Of a stretch of 25,329 nucleotides of DNA, positions 20,301 through 25,329 are shown one piece after another. Each line of letters begins with the position of its first letter. The first letter of the stretch is position 1. Made by a program: the position numbers and the translations under genes. Below the pieces are notes generated by a model that was given only the letters and a program-made list of their open reading frames with translations, made no database searches and was not told the DNA's origin. The stretch comes from Apostichopus leukothele (Eukaryota; Echinodermata; Holothuroidea; Aspidochirotida; Stichopodidae): NCBI GenBank assembly GCA_010014835.2, contig JAAAKB020313274.1, positions 1-25,329 on the forward strand, given 5' to 3'.

Positions 20301-23267
20301 AATAACGTGGGTGAACTACAAATGAAAATGTTGCAATTTGTCATCATGACTCCGTCTGTCGATTTAACATTACCATTTTAATTGTTGCATTATTCCTACA
20401 GTTCGCAGCCTGGGAATTGAACCGACGTTTCCCAAGAAACTGACATTTCTTAACATAACAAGTGATACAAAATGTAATTAATATAATCAGCCCTTGTACG
20501 TGACGTTAAAATCAAAATAAGTTAATTACCTTTATCCAGTCATTACAGCTAAAGACTTAAAATATGTATTATTATGAGCCACACATGGTAGGGTTTATTT
20601 GTATAATAGATCCTATTTTTTTTTCCATCTTCGTCTTTGACACACCGTCTGTTCCGAGATCATTTGATATAAGTTAGCCTTATAATACTTCTCCCGTTAT
20701 TCTCTGTCACATTGACTCCAGAATCAAGTTCAGTTATGTCAGAAATAAGGTGTTGCAATAATGTACTAAGTGAAGTGAAGTTATATGGAAGAAAAGAACT
20801 AATCACTAGAACTATGATATCAACACGAACAATTTCTCACAATAACTCATACAATTACGGATACCGCCTATTCAATGAATATGCAATGTGTTGGTTACTA
20901 TGGATATATAGTCATCTCATCAACAGCACAATCCATTAGTCACCAATTTCTTACTTTGCAACCAGTCTAGCAATATGTTTGACGTTGATCGTCAATGTCA
21001 TTGTTGTTTTGATTAATGTTGTTATTTTTTCCGTCTCGGTCGGGCTGCATGTTATAAAAACACGAGTAAACAATAGTGGTTCTACAGTTCGCACGACCAA
21101 TTTAATATTTCAGCTTACGTATAGCCAATCACGGAAAAATATTTTGCATGTGACATTAATGAGTATCATTAGTTAATGGCAATCTACCCAAGCGTAGAAA
21201 GGACATCACATTACCAAACTACAAATATATGACCATTACCGTTGTGAACAGATGTACTAAACGGTACAAAATCTGAAAACTATGCGACATTTGCAAACTA
21301 GTACTGTGTAAAATGGAAATTTTATAATTTACTATTTTGCAGCTAAAGAACCTCTCGTTATTGTCAGATTTGTGAGGTTTTTCAAGAAATATTGTGCAAA
21401 ATGCAAAACGGTCATTTGCAGACATATACCGTTTTGCATTTTGAATAAGTTGTCGTTGTGGATGTCCCTTCCTCGTTCAGACTGCTGAATCAGTTCTTCT
21501 GCAATTGGTCATGGTGACCGTCGAAATTAGCTGGGATAGTCTTCTTTAGTTGGACAGCGCTAACACAAGTAGTTTGTTTTATTGGACGAATTGCTTATTA
21601 AAATACATTTATCGATATTTATTGATAAATATATAGTAAATTGGATTGTATTTAAAATACCAGTACAGACTCTTTTTTTATTAAATTAAATTGATATTTA
21701 TTAACCTTTTAAAAAAACTAATAAGTTTAACTTTATGCTGCGCACACAGTATGAATGGTAAGTTCAGTCAAATATACGTAATCGTAGCAGAATTGAAGAT
21801 ATTTTATCTTAAAAATCATGAGAAAAAGTTATAATGAACTTACTACTAAGGAGTAATGTCTTCAATCGCTTTACACTCATTGACTTCGTAGCTTTAAAGA
21901 AAGAGTCAGAGCCAGAAGTCTTGAAAATATGACTCTATCCACCACAAACGATGCCATGGATTTGTAGCAACAAACTAACGTTACTAATGGTACCAAGGGC
22001 CAAGTGCACCGTGCATCCCCATTGGCTTAGTGTTAAGATACCATGGCGACAGTCTACTACGATCTCTTAACGTACTTCTCGTGCTAATATTGTTACGTGA
22101 GGCGGACCACACCGGTATTTTGGTAAACATGGTGGAGATTGTAAGAGAAAAATAACAAGTAGACTACGACTTTTATGTTTCTGTTGTGACTCTACATCGA
22201 AATAAAATATCGATAGGTTTTCTACTTCTTTGTCCTTTTTTCGGCATCTTTAGGTCAAGCCACATCCTATTCCTTATAAACATTTTCTATTGTGGAATTC
22301 ATGATTTTTTAGGATGCATCTATAGAGATGATATCGGTATTTAACTAAACACGGTCTAGACGGAGAGCAACGTGCGTATGACTTTACAAAATACAAATAA
22401 TATTCACACTGAAATGAAAGTATAAAATACAAGTTAACCTTCTTCGTTTTAAGTTATAAAGGATTATTTGATCCAGTAATATTTAAACAAACATAAAAAG
22501 AACATTAAAACTTTTGTTTTTTCAAATTGAGATTTCTTTTTTAAAGAAATTGTGCATTATGTACTTGGTTACTTACATGGTGTCACGTGATATTTTCATA
22601 TGCATACGGGTATTTTATCGTTTACAAGACACGAAAAAAGGAATCATAACAACACTAACCTACATATCAATAAAGCAAGTGGACATATTTTTCTCATACA
22701 ATATCATAACATAGGTGATAATTTAAACAAAATACCAACGGAACATTGGTTGCATATATTCAACATTGTGCGTTAAACAATTCAATGCCCTAGGCCATCA
22801 TGACCCAATTGTTAACCATACGTGGTCTTGAATTTTAGTGCTCTTCTTAAGCGTTGCATCGAGGGAGTTTTCTTTTGATAATGCTTTGGTGATACTGAAC
22901 TGTTTTAAACTGTTAATCGTAAGCATCGTTGAATGCAATCATTACAAATTTCCATTGCAATGTGTTTAGAGTTTTTAAGAATTTAAATCAAAACGCTATA
23001 GTTTGAACACTACTATATAGAAATAAAGTCACTGGACCTAATCAAACTCAGTCTGTAAAGTAAGGTGTAATAATGTCACAGCATCTTCTTTAATGTATGG
23101 TTCAAAATCATACTTACTTCCGTAAGAAGGTTGTGTCTACGCTTAAGAGCAACAGTGGGTCCAGTGTATCCCTGAATTCGTTTGCAGAATACATTGATGT
23201 GGATAGTAAGTAATATGCCTACTACAGCCAAAAGTCCCAACAAGTTCAGGCATAACATTGAACGCAT
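5150..23267 (-). CDS. Ten-exon zinc-finger / tyrosine-recombinase / Myb-like protein (whole gene, 953 aa)
   Basis: The coding sequence joins 23267-23118, 18766-18610, 17273-17181, 14880-13347, 12595-12472, 12097-11971, 9598-9480, 8203-8008, 6033-5920 and 5397-5150 on the minus strand. Every intron starts GT and ends AG, codon phases match at all junctions, and the frame ends at TAG. Domains in order: hydrophobic segment (5-28); charged helical region (40-75); acidic region with a PDSEV repeat (134-177); basic signals RKKRK (182-186) and KRKK (259-262); C2H2-like finger C273, C276, H286, H292; CCHC-like motif C370, C373, H386, C387; integrase-like catalytic domain with R637, K686, R760, H786 and Y795; acidic linker (845-867); basic KKRRKRK (879-885); Myb/SANT-like end (890-948). 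By family it would cut and rejoin DNA through a 3'-phosphotyrosine link, probably in the nucleus. Introns filled with unrelated repeats and an intact frame suggest a host gene, possibly derived from a Crypton-like transposon. No reverse transcriptase is present, so a DIRS-type retroelement is unlikely. Real activity is unproven. Confidence 0.85.
5670..5912. repeat. Dispersed repeat E, copy 1
   Basis: Aligns with 15745-15980. Shared words include TTCTGGAGAT, AATTGATYCACARTCAT, AATGCAAATTA, ATATGGTACTWAWAA, TCATAGCTC, GGGAGATAAGCTGT and a CACACACA-rich end. It lies in intron 9 and reaches almost to the splice donor of exon 9 at 5919. Confidence 0.65.
5920..6033 (-). CDS. Coding exon 9: acidic linker
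   Basis: The acceptor is TTATCTTTTCCAG and the donor T|GTAAGTG. Length 114 nt in phase 1/1 matches both neighbours. It encodes DLIDQSGVQSA, then an acidic run with EEEEEYVPDLP (850-860) and EEDEEDAAS. The EYVPD motif echoes EYIPD in exon 4, so two acidic segments bracket the recombinase domain. Such segments are typically disordered and bind chromatin factors or regulate DNA binding; here that is inference. The plus-strand frame across this exon (5923-6180) is a shadow. Confidence 0.85.
6311..6495. mobile_element. TIR element H, copy 1 (partial)
   Basis: Shares ACAATCTTG(C/G)ACAAAATTG, TTGGGACACTTGG, ATTTCCTATGA, CTTGATGTA and AAAAATGGGGTGGTGAACAC with copy 2. The match stops after TATCACCAACAT, before any right terminal repeat, so this copy appears to have lost its right end. 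Confidence 0.65.
6999..7225. mobile_element. TIR element H, copy 2 (MITE-like, both ends)
   Basis: The left end ACAATCTTGGACAAAAT...GGGACAC (6999-7026) is the inverted match of the right end GTGTCCC...ATTTTGTCCAAGATTGT (7197-7225), giving terminal inverted repeats of about 28 bp around a 170-bp core. No target duplication is obvious. A frame across it (7113-7295) shows no recognisable protein, so it is best read as a nonautonomous DNA transposon. Confidence 0.65.
8008..8203 (-). CDS. Coding exon 8: recombinase box III and catalytic tyrosine
   Basis: The acceptor is TATACAG|GGT (phase 0) and the donor AAG|GTATGT (phase 1). It encodes residues 769-833. VVDHMGHTLDVHHIHY carries G785-H786, with Tyr795 exactly nine residues after His786. 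This is the spacing of LGH...Y in XerD-type integrases, where the Tyr is the nucleophile. It is followed by a long amphipathic helix (IERIDITKILLMM) and a basic patch (ARFKGKK), as in the helical tail of these enzymes. A Gln run (QQQQ, 775-778) precedes the box. Confidence 0.9.
8650..9350 (+). mobile_element. Helitron-like nonautonomous element, copy C (5' end not defined)
   Basis: It contains about four internal repeats of the GACCCCTAGATGACC...TGAACACCCC type and the phrase CATGATCATCCAATT. It then has a GATA/AATA microsatellite (about 9258-9300), GCACGATCACAA and a perfect terminal hairpin: TAGCTCACC at 9317-9325 pairs with GGTGAGCTA at 9341-9349 around CAGCCATATGGCTG. The last bases are CTAA, as in copy A. 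The CTAGAGCACC start is not visible, so it is truncated or diverged at the 5' side. It lies in intron 7. Confidence 0.65.
8845..9154 (+). promoter_or_regulatory. Three perfect DR1 sites in copy C
   Basis: TGACCTTTGACCT occurs at 8845-8857, 9000-9012 and 9142-9154, spaced 155 and 142 bases, one per internal repeat unit. TGACCTTTGGCCT at 8699 is a one-mismatch fourth copy. DR1 sites bind HNF4/RXR-type receptors in other animals; function here is untested. Confidence 0.35.
9480..9598 (-). CDS. Coding exon 7: recombinase box II
   Basis: The acceptor is TTTTCATCATAG and the donor CAG|GTAAAT. The exon completes R729 from exon 6 and ends in phase 0. RIRATNMRRFMATMSQ (753-768) aligns with the integrase box II HxLRHxxAT: R760 is the second catalytic Arg and A764-T765 the usual small residues. 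The His position is Thr757. Many eukaryotic tyrosine recombinases differ at this site, so the change does not by itself mean inactivity. Confidence 0.9.
10572..10579. promoter_or_regulatory. Perfect CRE palindrome TGACGTCA
   Basis: The full eight-base CREB/ATF site lies in GTGACGTCAC in intron 6. About 180 bases downstream on the plus strand is an ATG followed by a consensus-like donor (ATG|GTAAGG near 10785). No further plus-strand exon is seen, so a nested promoter is only a possibility. Confidence 0.3.
11515..11662 (+). repeat. CATTGTGGGGCTACA minisatellite, second locus
   Basis: Four or five copies of TACATTGTGGGGCTACA-like units are separated by 20-35 bases of AT-rich DNA including an (AAT)n run. 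The core matches the array at 90-447. Confidence 0.7.
11971..12097 (-). CDS. Coding exon 6: recombinase beta-hairpin and following helix
   Basis: The acceptor is CTCTTATAG|GGT and the donor A|GTGAGTT; it is 127 nt. It encodes GGKYVPVITPSYARPLLEYI, completing the GKGGKYVPV hairpin begun in exon 5. That hairpin closely resembles GKGNKERLVPL of XerD. It then gives a helix and the hydrophobic strand HKYMFATN that in this family leads to box II. Confidence 0.9.
12472..12595 (-). CDS. Coding exon 5: catalytic-domain segment ending at the active-site lysine
   Basis: The acceptor is AATTCCCCAG and the donor AAG|GTAATA. It completes K645 and adds 41 codons. The sequence contains LSSYFSRKTG, an acidic helix (DEVTEEI) and FEKRLLLEQDVINIRGK. 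The final Lys (K686) aligns with the conserved beta-hairpin Lys of tyrosine recombinases, the general acid in that family. Confidence 0.88.
12889..13007 (+). repeat. 30-bp minisatellite, four copies
   Basis: Units with the core TTGTGCCAAGAAGTGTCTTT begin at about 12889, 12919, 12949 and 12980. The small plus frame 12838-13026 with repeated STCAKKCLL is a by-product. It lies in intron 4. Confidence 0.9.
13347..14880 (-). CDS. Coding exon 4: acidic repeat, zinc fingers, N-terminal and first catalytic part of the recombinase
   Basis: The acceptor is TACTTTTCTTTTTTATAG and the donor CAA|GTAAGG; it is 1534 nt, residues 134-645. It begins EDESEDEYIPD, followed by seven PDSEV-like pentapeptides, a basic RKKRK, acidic patches, then HFCPFC...QHILGKTH (C2H2-like, 272-292) and GPCPSC...RHHCPE (CCHC-like, 369-388). 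The region 400-610 is helical and should be the core-binding portion. The exon ends with ALISYNRRRPGEVQAI, where R637 in the R-x-x-E pattern is the first catalytic Arg. The frame upstream of 14880 is intron, so the Met at 14947 is not the start. Confidence 0.93.
14759..14854 (-). repeat. 15-bp coding minisatellite (PDSEV repeat)
   Basis: The unit GACAGCGAAGTTCCA is repeated about six times with few differences. It encodes PDSDV, PNSEV, PDSEV, SDSEV, PDSEV, PDSEV, PESDD (residues 143-177). The near-identity at DNA level points to recent slippage, so length polymorphism is likely. The product is an acidic, Ser-rich segment with CK2-type sites. Confidence 0.9.
15335..15700. repeat. Degenerate TGACCTCAAATGAC repeats
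   Basis: Three or four loose units of about 110 bp each hold words like TGACCTCAAATGAC, ATGACC(A/T)TC, CAGCACYAAA and AAGTTTCATATAA. They run directly into repeat E copy 2 and may be the body of that element. Confidence 0.55.
15745..15980. repeat. Dispersed repeat E, copy 2
   Basis: Partner of 5670-5912. It includes AATAATGCAAATTA, CTATATGGTACTTATAA, CAAGTTTCATCAGCATAGC, GGGAGATAAGCTGTTC and a terminal CACACTCACACACC tract. Confidence 0.65.
16335..16690. repeat. Tandem array of ~95-125-bp units carrying DR4 motifs
   Basis: Three units share TGACCTCAAATGACCTTG, an AT-rich middle with CATATGAAATTG and GATATTGCRATTACAA. TGACCTCAAATGACCT at 16350-16365 and 16568-16583 is a perfect pair of AGGTCA half sites spaced by four. 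The unit at 16474-16489 has one mismatch. DR4 is the thyroid/LXR-type spacing in vertebrates; receptor binding here is speculation. Confidence 0.6.
16757..17154 (+). mobile_element. Helitron-like nonautonomous element, copy B (short, both ends)
   Basis: Starts CTAGAGCACCAATGGTGCAG like copy A and has one internal unit (CCTCAAATGACTGCTAAATG...TTTCATCAAAATCCATCAAAG). It ends with a GATA-type tract, GCATGATCAC, the 14-bp palindrome ACCAGCATGCTGGT (17132-17145) and GAGCCAA. At 398 bp it shows the element with a minimal repeat number. Confidence 0.7.
17181..17273 (-). CDS. Coding exon 3: short acidic/helical linker
   Basis: The acceptor is TTCTCCATGTAG and the donor GAAG|GTGAGT; 93 nt in phase 1/1 fits both neighbours. 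It encodes ELTTIKALLKGTGSLDQELE and then an acidic VIPSESE leading into EDESEDE of exon 4. No domain is recognised. The agreement of phase and acidic composition across the junction supports it. Confidence 0.8.
17401..17785. repeat. 200-bp tandem duplication
   Basis: Units beginning GCCACCATCGGTTGG (17401) and GCCACCAGCGGTTGG (17601) share GCGTAC, AATTTTG, TGTCACTTCCCAGG, TTTGAGATCT(C/T)AGAAATTTA and TTGGTAAAA-type words. Identity is about 75%, so it is an old duplication or a pair of repeat monomers. It lies in intron 2. Confidence 0.75.
18033..18045 (+). promoter_or_regulatory. HNF4-type DR1 site in intron 2
   Basis: AGGTCAAAGTCCA combines an AGGTCA half site with the CAAAGTCCA form preferred by HNF4-type receptors in vertebrates. 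It lies outside the recognised repeat copies. Function is unknown. Confidence 0.3.
18610..18766 (-). CDS. Coding exon 2: charged helical region
   Basis: The acceptor is CTTGTTATTCAG|ATA (phase 0) and the donor GAAG|GTTAGT (phase 1); 157 nt. It encodes RRYKNSKVAEKAENLY, a likely amphipathic helix, then KLKLVFEMQNSGL and a Lys/Pro/Glu-rich tail ending MDTEE. A stop lies in frame just upstream of the acceptor with no ATG between, so an upstream exon is required. M76 is the first Met after the hydrophobic segment. Confidence 0.8.
19341..19353 (+). promoter_or_regulatory. DR1 site TGGTCAAAGGTCA in intron 1
   Basis: Two near-consensus half sites spaced by one base, outside the recognised repeats. 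It is a match of the HNF4/RXR type only by sequence. Confidence 0.3.
21397..21443. repeat. Perfect 16-bp inverted repeat
   Basis: CAAAATGCAAAACGGT (21397-21412) and ACCGTTTTGCATTTTG (21428-21443) pair perfectly around a 15-base loop. It may be the tip of an old foldback element or a protein-binding palindrome; no second copy is seen. Confidence 0.8.
21940..22150. promoter_or_regulatory. Promoter-like patch in intron 1
   Basis: Richer in CG dinucleotides than its surroundings, with an inverted CCAAT box (ATTGG at 22021-22025) and ATGs in good context on both strands: ACCATGG at 22040, AACATGG followed by GTAAGAG at 22129-22147, and CCACCATG on the minus strand at 22130. None opens a long frame. 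It could be an internal promoter or chance. Confidence 0.2.
23118..23267 (-). CDS. Coding exon 1: start codon and hydrophobic segment
   Basis: Translation from ATG at 23267 gives MRSMLCLNLLGLLAVVGILL, a hydrophobic stretch spanning residues 5-28. It is followed by KRIQGYTGPTVALKRRHNLL and the strong donor GAA|GTAAGTATG in phase 0, which matches exon 2. The segment looks like a signal anchor or uncleaved signal. More positive charge follows it (K29, R30, K43-R45) than precedes it, which favours the long C-terminal part facing the cytosol or nucleoplasm. A mitochondrial or secretory presequence is possible, and this exon could belong to another transcript. Confidence 0.6.
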
Positions 23268-24137
23268 CTTCTAAATTGAAAATAAGACTCTTTTTGCGTA
23301 AGGTTAAGTTTATTCTGTGTTAAGGTTCCACGGCATTTTTAATTTGTTGCTTATGGTCAGATTACAGGGTTTGGTAAACAACTGTTTTACATATTGTTCC
23401 TTCTTACTGATACCTGCATTGTAATGTGGATCTTTCACTTCCTCGGAGCATAAAATAGTACGAGAAAAAGAATCTGTAACAGAAAGTGCGAGTCGGTTGT
23501 CTGTTGAATTTTATCCGTACTGTAAATAAATGACTGCATGACAACGGTTCGAATTAAACCAGATTGCATAAAAAGTACAGTTATATATCCTGTATTCATT
23601 ATTTATTTTCTCCTAAGCCAAGGGTAAACATGAGATAATATCTGTTTCAAGCTAAGTTACATATACCATGTTTTGCTTTAAACTGGGAGATACTGGAGTT
23701 TTAATTGTGTATTAGTATCGTTAAATTTAATGTCCTTCACCTTTTGCTAACAGACGTTTCATTGTGCGTTGTTGAACAGTGCAAAATCAGCGTAATACGT
23801 TTTATCTTAATAATTAAAATCAATTGTAGGCAAAATATGCGGATAACCGCCAACAAATGCTGCTTACCAACAGTTTTAAGTTGTGAATAGTAATGGCTTT
23901 CAGCCACTATGCGTGTTTTAATTAAAAATTAAAATTTTAAATACGTCACCAAAGTTGACTTGTTAATTTTTAAAGCAGTTACGTCGTCTTTGGACACATC
24001 CTTCTATCCAGGGGCGGTCTGCTATAAATATTGTCACTGGGAATTTTCATCATATTTACAGAGCCCCATTCACTACGTTAAAACTATGCAATAGAGATAA
24101 TTTGGAACATAAAAGTAATTGACAAGAATATACTTAC

Positions 24138-24240
24138 CTCATTTCTAGAACTGATTAAAGAGCCCCAATGTTGGGGCCTCTAATTGTCAGATATTGGTTT
24201 CCTATGCTAGGCATAGGTGTATTGCAACGAACCTCTATAT
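24138..24240 (-). other. Putative 5' untranslated exon (upstream end unknown)
   Basis: A near-consensus donor GAG|GTAAGTATA ends at 24138. An acceptor TTTTCAATTTAG at 23271 lies three bases before the start codon, giving an 867-bp leader intron. The spliced leader would contain an ATG whose nine-codon frame overlaps the main start. The transcription start cannot be placed; 24240 is arbitrary. Confidence 0.4.
24159..24217. repeat. Two small palindromes
   Basis: GCCCCAATGTTGGGGC at about 24162-24177 and CCTATGCTAGGCATAGG at 24201-24217 lie 23 bases apart. If the leader exon is real, both would be in the 5' UTR or core promoter. Confidence 0.7.
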
Positions 24241-24334
24241 CAGTATTATCTCATCTGAAATTAACAATAAATTTTGTGCATTGACCAGGTGCCCTCTCAA
24301 CTGTGCTGTATGAATATTATGGTAAAAGCAAATG

Positions 24335-24410
24335 AAGGGACCCCGAGGCCCCCGATATTAGTGGGCCTCTGGGAAATTACCGGCTTCTCGGTGGGCCAGT
24401 CCGCACCTGC
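24335..24410 (-). repeat. GGACTGGCC-type dispersed repeat fragment 1
   Basis: On the minus strand it reads GTGCGGACTGGCCCACC followed by GGTAATTTCCCAGAGGCCC, related in wording to the fragment at the window's right edge. It is GC-rich against its surroundings. Similar sequences occur as dispersed repeats in many aquatic animals (recalled). Confidence 0.45.
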
Positions 24411-24419
24411 TTCTGTCTC

Positions 24420-25250
24420 GTCATTGTACAGTGAAACGACACCATGGATCAACTCTGACTCATTGAAATTGCTACTCGTTGTTGTAGTTATATCGAACCA
24501 CAAATCCTGATAGATTAGTAACATTAATGATGTAACTAATATATTTTCCAATTCCTTCAGTCTATAGATTGATGGTTGCTAGTTTGGGGTGGACAATCAC
24601 AGATTTTCATCTGATAAAATATCAGCAACTTTCCCTTGTGCAACGCCTTCCCTAACGTCGAATCTTAATGACGTACCTGACCAGATGAACTATCAACTCA
24701 TTTAATAAACATTATTAAGATGTAAAAATTGAATTCAGCAATCCAGTATAGATGTACCAGTAGTCTGTATCTAGGAATGAATTGAAAGTTCATCGACATC
24801 CTCTGCATCATCTCACAAACTGGTAATGGTGGAAACATCCTTCATGGGCTTAAGATTCGTGTTCACGTGACGCTGAAATCAATATACAGTTGAACGTATT
24901 TTTCAGGTCTGCGAACAAATCTCCAATGGATATTCAAACGATGGCTTTAATTCTGCATATACCATCACACTCATTTCGGTTAAACATGAGAAGCGCATTG
25001 TCTTGCCAGCTCAGTCTACCATTTGTCTTGGTGGACCTCACTTCACCTGGGAATTCAGGCACTGCATACATTCCTTGTTAGCTTAGAGTTTCAGCCTCAA
25101 CTGCTGGGAGCCGCTTTACAAAGTGTGCACCTTTTTGTACGACACGTGTAGAATTGCCTTGTTTACTGCATCCTTCTGTAGCCTATGTATGTTTTATTCA
25201 GATTAAAGGTATTGAATCTACTAATAACGGAAGTATAATATCAATTGGAA
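24420..25250. other. Right flank, no recognised gene
   Basis: AT-rich to mixed DNA upstream of the gene. A 45-codon minus frame (25071-24934) and the frame 24551-24297 lack recognisable protein sequence. No clear TATA or CpG island is seen. Confidence 0.4.
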
Positions 25251-25329
25251 TGCAGTGGCGGACTGGCCACACGGGCATTTGGGCAATGCCCGGTGGGCTG
25301 GGAAGCCTGGTCAAAATTACAACCCATCA
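25251..25329 (+). repeat. GGACTGGCC-type dispersed repeat fragment 2 (runs off the edge)
   Basis: Contains GCAGTGGCGGACTGGCCACA and the palindrome-like GGGCATTTGGGCAATGCCC, followed by GGTGGGCTGGG. It shares the GCGGACTGGCC core and composition with fragment 1. The element continues beyond the window. Confidence 0.5.

Larger units (their letters stand above)
18767..23117 (-). other. Intron 1 (4.35 kb)
   Basis: Donor GTAAGT at 23117 and acceptor TTCAG at 18767. It is mostly unique-looking AT-rich DNA with a DR1 site (19341-19353), a hairpin (21397-21443) and a promoter-like patch near 21940-22150. No exon with convincing coding content or both splice signals was found in 19000-23000. Confidence 0.6.

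Noticed and set aside
20979-21176. Hydrophobic 65-codon plus-strand frame
   Set aside because: Low-complexity Val/Ile-rich translation of AT-rich DNA with no promoter, splice or family support.
24297-24551. 84-codon minus-strand frame
   Set aside because: Half of it lies in the GGACTGGCC-type repeat and the rest has no recognisable sequence.
24934-25071. 45-codon minus-strand frame (MYAVPEFPGEV...)
   Set aside because: Composition is plausible for an exon, but there is no clear splice site, no family match and it is short; left unannotated.

Overview
The window looks like nuclear DNA from a marine invertebrate, probably an echinoderm or hemichordate. The reasons are AT-rich intron-bearing DNA, GT-AG introns of 0.4-4.4 kb, frequent TAGGCCTA-type words, and many dispersed repeats built on TGACCTTTGACCTC / TGACCTCAAATGACC words. 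The clade is an inference and no species can be named. I saw no bacterial, organellar, viral, LTR or CRISPR sequence.

The main content is one split minus-strand gene. Its coding exons run from 23267 down to 5150 (10 coding exons, 2862 nt, 953 aa), probably preceded by a 5' untranslated exon ending at 24138. All nine internal coding junctions have GT and AG ends and matching codon phase. The product has these parts in order: a hydrophobic N-terminal segment, a charged helical stretch, an acidic region with a pentapeptide repeat, two zinc-finger-like motifs, a tyrosine-recombinase (phage-integrase-like) catalytic domain, a second acidic stretch, and a basic Myb/SANT-like C-terminal domain. Five of the six usual catalytic positions are recognisable (R637, K686, R760, H786, Y795); the box II His is a Thr (T757). 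The architecture recalls unnamed, often multi-copy proteins predicted in fish, cnidarians and echinoderms (from memory, no search). No gene symbol is warranted.

Layout: 1-3660 is repeat-rich flank. It holds a CATA array, a degenerate CATTGTGGG minisatellite, and two copies of a repeat D; the second copy is split by a 1.57-kb Helitron-like element with a clear empty-site comparison. 3660-5150 is flank and probable 3' UTR, with a 140-bp MITE forming a near-perfect hairpin. 5150-23267 is the gene. Its introns hold two more Helitron-like copies (ending at 9350 and 17154), a TIR element, several minisatellites, a 200-bp tandem duplication and arrays of nuclear-receptor-like half sites. 23271-25329 holds the putative 5' UTR exon, two short dispersed-repeat fragments and otherwise nothing I recognise.

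The most interesting point is a host-like ten-exon gene for an apparently catalytically competent tyrosine recombinase, fused to zinc fingers and a Myb-like domain and apparently beginning with a membrane segment. The first-exon join and the expression of the gene need transcript data.
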